Positions 58,628 through 64,000 of a stretch of DNA of 64,000 bases are shown here, piece by piece (position 1 is the stretch's first letter; each line of letters starts with the position of its first letter). The stretch is taken from assembly GCA_029216955.1 (NCBI GenBank), contig JANAVB010009598.1:26614720-26678719 (forward strand). The letters are read 5' to 3'. The position numbers were made by a program, and so were the translations under genes. The notes beneath the pieces were generated by a model. The model saw nothing but the letters and a program-made list of their open reading frames with translations. It did not search any database and had not been told where the DNA came from. The stretch comes from Iris pallida. Taxonomy: Eukaryota > Streptophyta > Magnoliopsida > Asparagales > Iridaceae.

Positions 58628-60538
58628 TGTCACGTCCTAAGACCAGAATACTGGCAAGTAGGGACGGACATGGCCAGCTACGCAATAGCAAAGTACACCA
58701 GTACTCTGAAATAACGTATAAGCTGTCAAGACATGGGCGTTACTTCTACAAGCCAACAGTCGGTCCTAGGTTAAGACAATCCTAGGTATCTTAATCATAT
58801 GCAATTATACAAGGTACAAGAAGTATGATCATCAGACATACAATAGTAAAACGTCCCAAACCATATATACGTGGATGATCATGAAGCTAGTAATACAAAA
58901 TGGAGAAACTAGCAAGAATATTAGTCATACATGATAGCTCTAGCTGCAGTCTAGAATAAGCACATCATGTTTATGCCCGTAGGCTAAATGTCAAGGACCA
59001 AAACACGATCTAAACACGTGCTCGGAGGCTAAATGCCATAAAAGAATAATGTACATAACCAGTGGGAGAATAAAATAAGAAACCCACTTGGGTACTCTGG
59101 TACTCTGGATGGTTACCGTCGAGTATATGGTGCGAAAGATCCTCTGGGCTTCTCTATCAGATATGGCCAAACAAAACCAGTTGGGTCAGACCCCCAATAG
59201 CAAGTAACACGAAGGAAGCCAAACTATGAACTAAAACCAGCAATCACTAACATCAACAATTAGAGATACAAATGAGTAAGGGCAGATCGAGACTCATGCA
59301 CTACCAATGCACTTATCCCGAACATAGGAAGACAATAAGTAAGTATCTTGGAGCATAAAGTAATCATCATGTGACATAATGTAAACTGTGGACTTGTGAA
59401 TTAAACAGAGAACTTGTGACATAGCTAAACCATGTGAGAGAAATGGTACATGCGAACATGTACGGTAAGTGGAACATGTGAGCATGTTAGATAACTGAGA
59501 CTTGTGAGCATGTAAGAATTATAGAAAGACAATGATAAGTGGACTTAGGACTAATTCGGAATTCAAGTTACAACCCTTAAACCAAACAAGGACCTGGGTT
59601 GTAACCCTTCTCCTGAACAGAACTTAGTCTCTAATCATTGTGCAGCATAAGGATCATGTAGAACATGTGGGCACTAAATAGGACGACAAATGATAGGATA
59701 ACTTAGGAACCATTCCAGAAGCCAAGTTACAACTCGTAAACCAAACAAGGACCGGGGTTGTAACCCTTCTCCTGAATAGAACTTTGTCTCCGACCATTTA
59801 TCAATGAAAGTAAGCATAAACCATAGTATACTGAAATAAACATGCGGACACTGCCTAGACAAAACTAGACTGGACTGGACTGACTCCATCCATCAATCAT
59901 GACCAAGCAATGAGTATGGCTTGATACATTAGCTAACTAGGGTTATCAAAAGCCTTGTTACTAGCAAGTTGCAATAAGGTATCCCTACGGCCACAAGTCC
60001 TGCAAACTAACCAGGTTATCCAGACGCAAGTTACAAGGATTTATAGTAGATACATCGCCCAGGAGACAAATGTATCCCATGTACATATATTAGGGGGTAC
60101 ATCGCCCAGGAGATAAATGTACCCTAAGAGAGTTATTAGGTGACTTGGGGGTGCAACACATGACAGTGTGCATATTACTTGTTTTATGAAGTACCCCACA
60201 TGACAGTAGGCTGGAAATGTGTCCTACTCGTCGGCAGGCTACAAGTCCATCAGAGAAGGCGCCCAGATAACGAAATTGCTTGTAGCCGGAATACCTCCCT
60301 ATATGAACTACTTGATCAATCTAGTCATTAATCCAAGCCAGATTCAGTATGAATCCCTGACCGTGAAAAATCAGAAATTCATGTCCTAGACATGATGTAA
60401 TACAGAACATGTAGCTTATACAAACACACTCAAGAGAAACACCCACGGTGTCCAAATTATTCATTACTTGTAAGCCAATAAAGCCATCGCAACAGTATTC
60501 ATGGTTCATGTCATGTCATATCATGTTACTTGTCTGGA

Positions 60539-60782
60539 GTGCACCACGATGGGTCACTATCATGTTAAGAGTACTTGTTAGGGTGTGCCACGACGGCCCA
60601 CAATCATGTTAAGCAAAGAAGTGACATTTAACTTGAGTACACCGCAGCGGATCACTATCGTGTTAAGCAAAGAAGAAAGACATTCATTATAAGTGCACCA
60701 CAACGGGTCACTATCATGTTAAGCAAAGACGAAAGACATATATCATGAGTGCCCCACCACGGGTCACTATCATGTTAAGTAA
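60539..60782. repeat. Five ~50-60-bp tandem repeats in element C LTR
   Basis: Units with GTGCACCACGATGGGTCACT and ATCATGTTAAG, separated by variable spacers containing GCAAAGAAGAAAGACAT. Five copies, the second and third more diverged. Confidence 0.85.
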
Positions 60783-61193
60783 TCATAGACGTAAGAAAGC
60801 TTGTAGATAGATCTTGATAAAAGGTGCATCATAACATATGAGAAGGAATAAATGCAGTAACTACTTGGCCTAAAACACCAATTGAATTTATGCTAGTGTT
60901 AAGGATATGAGAGGGGTACAATCATTCTCTAAATGTATAATATTATCAAATCATGTTAAGAAATTCATTTATCAAAGAAATATCAAGCTATTAAGTAGGG
61001 TCGTCGTAATTTAGGCCAAGATAGAAAACATGCAATGCAATCATAAGCTCCATATCAAGAATGAAAGAAAATTGCATAAAATAGTTGGTAACATATTCTT
61101 GAAGCCAAGAAAAAGATCTACAACTTTTATGTTGGGAGTTGGGAGAAATTTTGGCCACAAATCAGCCAAATAGAACATAAAATAGCCAAAATA

Positions 61194-61526
61194 GGCACTA
61201 TGCGGCACTATGCAAGCCATGCGGAACTATTCATCCATGCGGCACTATGTAAACCATGCGACACTATGCATCCATACGGCACTATGCAAGCCTACTGTAC
61301 TATTCATCCTACGACACTATTTATTCCTGTGACACTATACATCCATGCGGCACTATGCAAGCCATGCGGCACTATTCATTCCTACATCACTATTTATTCA
61401 TACGGCACTATGCATCTATGCGGCACTATGGAAGGCATGCAGCACAATTCATTCCTGTGGCACTATGCATCCATGCGGTACTATGCAAGCCTGCGGCACT
61501 ATGCAAGCCATGCGATACTATTCATC
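61194..61526. repeat. 17-19-bp tandem repeat array in element C LTR
   Basis: About 18 units of ATGCGGCACTATGCAAGCC or ATGCGGCACTATTCATCC. Two unit types (CAAGCC and CATCC ends) alternate irregularly. The array is open in all three plus frames, giving repetitive His/Tyr/Ala/Met peptides. Confidence 0.9.
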
Positions 61527-61901
61527 GTTCCTGCCAGAATCAGGACAGATGAACATAGAAGATGTCCATAACTTCCTTAAAACAAGTCGAAATCTAACTT
61601 TTCAAAGGTCCATTTTGGGTAAAATCGAATTCTCTACAACATAAAACAATCAATACTTGAAAATAATGAAGTTTAGTAGATCAAAAGCTAAGAAAACCGA
61701 AAAGGCTATAAACTTAGATCTACAAAAATTTATCCACCAAAATAAAAAAATGCCAAGTTCTAAAGATACTTAGAATCATGTAAGGAATAGTTTAGAACAA
61801 ATAAAATAATATTTGTCCAACATTTGACAAGATGTACATGCCTTATATTGGAGGAAGATGAAGAGAAATGAAATAATGGAAGAGAGAGAAAGGAGTTGGG
61901 T

Positions 61902-61910
61902 TTTTATATA
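61902..61910 (-). promoter_or_regulatory. TATA box in element C LTR
   Basis: TATATAAAA on the minus strand, followed by AACCCAACTCCTTTCTCTCT, a CT-rich start-like stretch. Confidence 0.6.
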
Positions 61911-62081
61911 AAACCCTTCTCATCTCAAACAAATCCAAACCAAGCCAAACCAAGTTGAACCAACCCAAATTAAACCAAGTCAAGATCAAACCAAGATTAG
62001 CTAGTTAAGATAAGTCACAATATGGGTCAGAATTCCGTACACGTATACTGAAAATACGTAAAATAAAAAATAGGAGTGACA

Positions 62082-62120
62082 ACTCTACCCACCTTAAAAG
62101 AATTCCGTCCTCGAAATTTC
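62082..62120 (-). other. Polypurine tract of element C
   Basis: Minus strand AATTTCGAGGACGGAATTC then TTTTAAGGTGGGTAGAGT before the LTR. Same type as in elements A, LARD1 and LARD2. Bases 62121-62703 hold no recognisable gene; a 175-codon frame at 62256-62783 has no domain I know and overlaps the gag end in another frame. Confidence 0.7.
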
Positions 62121-62703
62121 CTAAAGCTAGTCAAGCAAGATAACCAAAACAAAAGCTCAAAAAAACACAATCATCTTTATAGAATGTAGCATGGCATATA
62201 AGTAAATAGAGGCAACTGTAATGTAAATAAATGCGTAAGCAATAATCAATCACAATCAAGAAGGGCTGGAGGCATATGAATAAATATGTCTCCTGAGACA
62301 GTTGAGTAGGGACCAACATTCTCGCTGGCCTACGCTGACTCCAAAATGGATAAGGTCAAGTCTCAAAGCAAGTTGGTACCAATGACTTAGTCTAAGACAG
62401 GACTCTACCCAGGATGTATCGTCGTAGTCGATAGCAATGAAGTTATCATATGCCTCGACTATGAAGACAAAAGAGTTGGGGACAAGATACTCGTCTTCAC
62501 TCACCGAATAAATTAAGCCGGCCATTGTACTCCATACGTGGATAGAATACAAGGTCGTCTGCAAGAACCCAAGATATATCGCCACTACCTGGCCTGCCAG
62601 TGAAACACAAATCCCAAGAAAAGAACTGATGGAAGACCATGAAGATGGTACTTGAGACTTCCAAGGTACTACCCTCGTGCTGATACTAGAGCTGCTCATG
62701 ATA

Positions 62704-63003
62704 CTATGCATGCAACTGTGCTCTAAGCTGTCTAATCCTCTGAGCTCGCGATGGCGGTGGGTACTGTACCAATGGTTGAACATCTAGTATTGGCCCTAGC
62801 TGCTCGTCCACTACTAGAGGCGAAGACGGAGGTGATTGAAAGGATGGTAGGGGTATATCTGGTGTAGATGGCCGTCTTCGAGATATCGGGTATGGACAAG
62901 TGCTAATTGAATGGTCCTCTGCTCCACAGCGGAAGCATCGCCTATTGGCTGTCCGACAAACTGATCTAGAATGCCCCAACTTTCTACAATAGGTACAGGC
63001 TTA
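62704..63003 (-). pseudogene. Element C gag nucleocapsid end
   Basis: Two CCHC knuckles in one frame: CTYCRKLGHSRSVC and, six residues on, CFRCGAEDHSISTC, both with full spacing. A Pro/Ser-rich tail follows (PLPSFQSPPSSPLVVDEQLG, PLVQYPPPSRAQRIRQLR) and stops at 62704. Sequence upstream of the first knuckle (right of 63003) no longer looks like gag, so the gene is cut there. The short spacing between the knuckles (six residues) differs from elements A and B. Confidence 0.8.
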
Positions 63004-64000
63004 TTGTGAAGCCCATACCCAAACCCATGACTTAAGCCCTTACCCAAACCCATTCAAAACTATGTCCCCTCTTTTTCCTGAACTCGCGCTCACACCCCCC
63101 TTTCGGATCTCAACCTATACGTAACTCTTCAGAAACCCCTTCTCCATAGAAACTCCATTCCTTCTCCTTCACTATCTCATAACTCTCTCCCTACTCCACC
63201 AAATCCAAATCTGCGACCGCCACCATGCTCCCCTTGTCGCCCTCTCCGAATACAGACCCCACTTCCCCCATTTCCGAGCAGCCAACCGCCGCCTGCCCGT
63301 CGCCGTCTGCCAGACCCGTGCGCACCTCGGTTCCGTGCGCCTTCGTCCACGTGTCCGCCCGTGTGCATGCACGTGTCCGTGCTCGTCAATCCCGACGTTG
63401 TTCCGAGTCTGAGGCCTCCCCTCGGTACTCCTTCGTACAAGTTTGGGTAACCCCTTTCCTCTTTTCCCACCTTCTGTTTGTTCTCAGAACCCATTTGAGT
63501 TTCTGGCCTAGAAATAGCCTCTGTAGATTCAAAATAGGTTCTATATATAATTAATTAGGTTTTATGGTTTGATAATTTAGCTTTCTTTGATGTAAATTAG
63601 TAATGTTGTAATAATAATCATTTTAGGAAACCTTATATATACATTATTGGTTTTAGTTGATTTGTAGCTCAATCTTCATAATTTAAAAGGTGGCTTAAAA
63701 TGATTTACGTTGATTAAATATATAGTTAGGATTATCTTTTAAATTTATTGTTAAGTTGTATAGATTTTTAAACCAAATAATGATTTAATATTTTGTTTAC
63801 AAAATATTAGTTAAACAAATATTCGTTTAAAAGTTATTTTCTTTAAAATAAAAGTTTGCTTAAGTAAATAGTATACTAAAAATTAGATTTCGTTAAATGA
63901 TTATAAATATGGTATGTTTTACCCTTTTAGAGATGATTTCTAATCAAGAAGGTTTTATAAGGAGAATTAATATAATAAAAACTAATATTTATTTAAAAAG
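63004..64000. other. Unassigned: GC- and CT-rich block then AT-rich sequence
   Basis: 63060-63470 is C-rich with CT runs (CTCCATTCCTTCTCCTTC), then GC-rich, followed by very AT-rich sequence to the window end. The pattern repeats the promoter/leader zone seen inside the LARD LTRs (for example 10720-11010), so a plus-strand LTR is one reading. A 5' exon and intron of a host gene is another: an open frame lies at 63225-63554 (Pro/Ser/Arg-rich, no domain). I cannot decide from this much sequence. Confidence 0.4.

Larger units (their letters stand above)
58628..62081 (-). repeat. Element C 3' LTR (3454 bp)
   Basis: Minus strand TGTCACTCCTATTTTT to CTTAGGACGTGACA. TATATAAAA on the minus strand at 61902-61910, followed by a CT-rich stretch, is a plausible promoter. 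Holds several tandem repeats (listed separately), a doubled ~180-base unit at 59520-59800 with AAACCAAACAAGGACC, and a doubled TACATCGCCCAGGAGA unit at 60049-60120. Open frames inside follow the repeats and are not genes. Confidence 0.85.
58628..63003 (-). mobile_element. Element C: Tekay-like deletion derivative, 3' LTR and gag remnant
   Basis: Minus-oriented. A 3.45 kb 3' LTR (58628-62081), a polypurine tract and about 0.6 kb of unassigned internal sequence, then a gag end with two zinc knuckles. No protease, RT or integrase lies between gag and the polypurine tract, where about 3.5 kb of pol is expected. So pol was deleted or never present. The 5' end is not recognised in the window. Inserted in element B's integrase gene; the target-site duplication cannot be checked. 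Confidence 0.8.

Noticed and set aside
61200..61644. Three overlapping frames rich in His, Tyr, Ala and Met
   Set aside because: Produced by the 17-19-bp tandem array; frames are exchangeable, so no selection on one frame.
62256..62783. 175-codon minus-strand frame in element C
   Set aside because: No recognisable domain, overlaps the gag end in a different frame, and lies where only spacer before the polypurine tract is expected. Kept as possible but not called.

Overview
The window is a block of nested, mostly dead retrotransposons from a plant nuclear genome. Evidence for a plant: Ty3/Gypsy chromovirus (Tekay/Del-like) and Tat-like elements, an L1-type LINE with a zf-RVT C-terminus, a tRNA-derived SINE-like unit, a plant mobile domain (PMD) gene carried by a retrotransposon, very long LTRs and long (TA)n arrays. 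I see no convincing ordinary host gene, no rRNA and no functional tRNA. The size and depth of nesting suggest a large, repeat-rich flowering-plant genome; I cannot name the species.

Layout. 1-2670: 3' part of a LINE (+). 2671-3020: (TA)n arrays with a SINE-like unit between them. 3204-3604: LTR remnant (-). 3605-3975: fragment of a Tat-type gag (+). 3976-9525: broken non-autonomous element 'LARD1 copy 1' (-; LARD = large retrotransposon derivative). 9526-25874: Tekay-like element A (+), whose gag/protease junction is split by a complete non-autonomous element 'LARD2' (10363-19412, TSD TAGCA). 25875-29282: Tekay-like element B (+), joined head-to-tail to A; it resumes at 57686-58627. B is split inside RNase H by a 28.4 kb Tat-lineage element on the minus strand (29283-57685, TSD ATAGT/GTAGT). 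That Tat element is itself split twice: by complete 'LARD1 copy 2' (35531-44493, TSD ACTTT) and by a solo LTR (51284-54083, TSD CTAAG). Finally B's integrase is cut by element C (-; LTR 58628-62081, gag remnant to 63003). The last kilobase is unassigned and LTR- or UTR-like.

How the parts work together. Elements A and B encode the usual gag, protease, RT, RNase H, integrase and chromodomain order, though both are riddled with stops and frameshifts. LARD1 and LARD2 encode no protein, but share with A and B the polypurine tract next to the 3' LTR, and with B a leader motif just after the 5' LTR. This suggests they were moved by Tekay-type proteins. The Tat element carries gag, protease, RT and a degenerate RNase H plus a second (archaeal-type) RNase H and integrase on the minus strand. 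A separate convergent gene on the plus strand (about 30.6-44.6 kb) encodes a PMD protein with a coiled-coil-like tail; it has its own TATA box, two probable introns and its own poly(A) signals. This antisense gene is the most interesting object in the window.

Order of events readable from nesting: B, then the Tat element into B, then LARD1 copy 2 and the solo-LTR parent into Tat; independently LARD2 into A and C into B. All coding regions here look inactive today.
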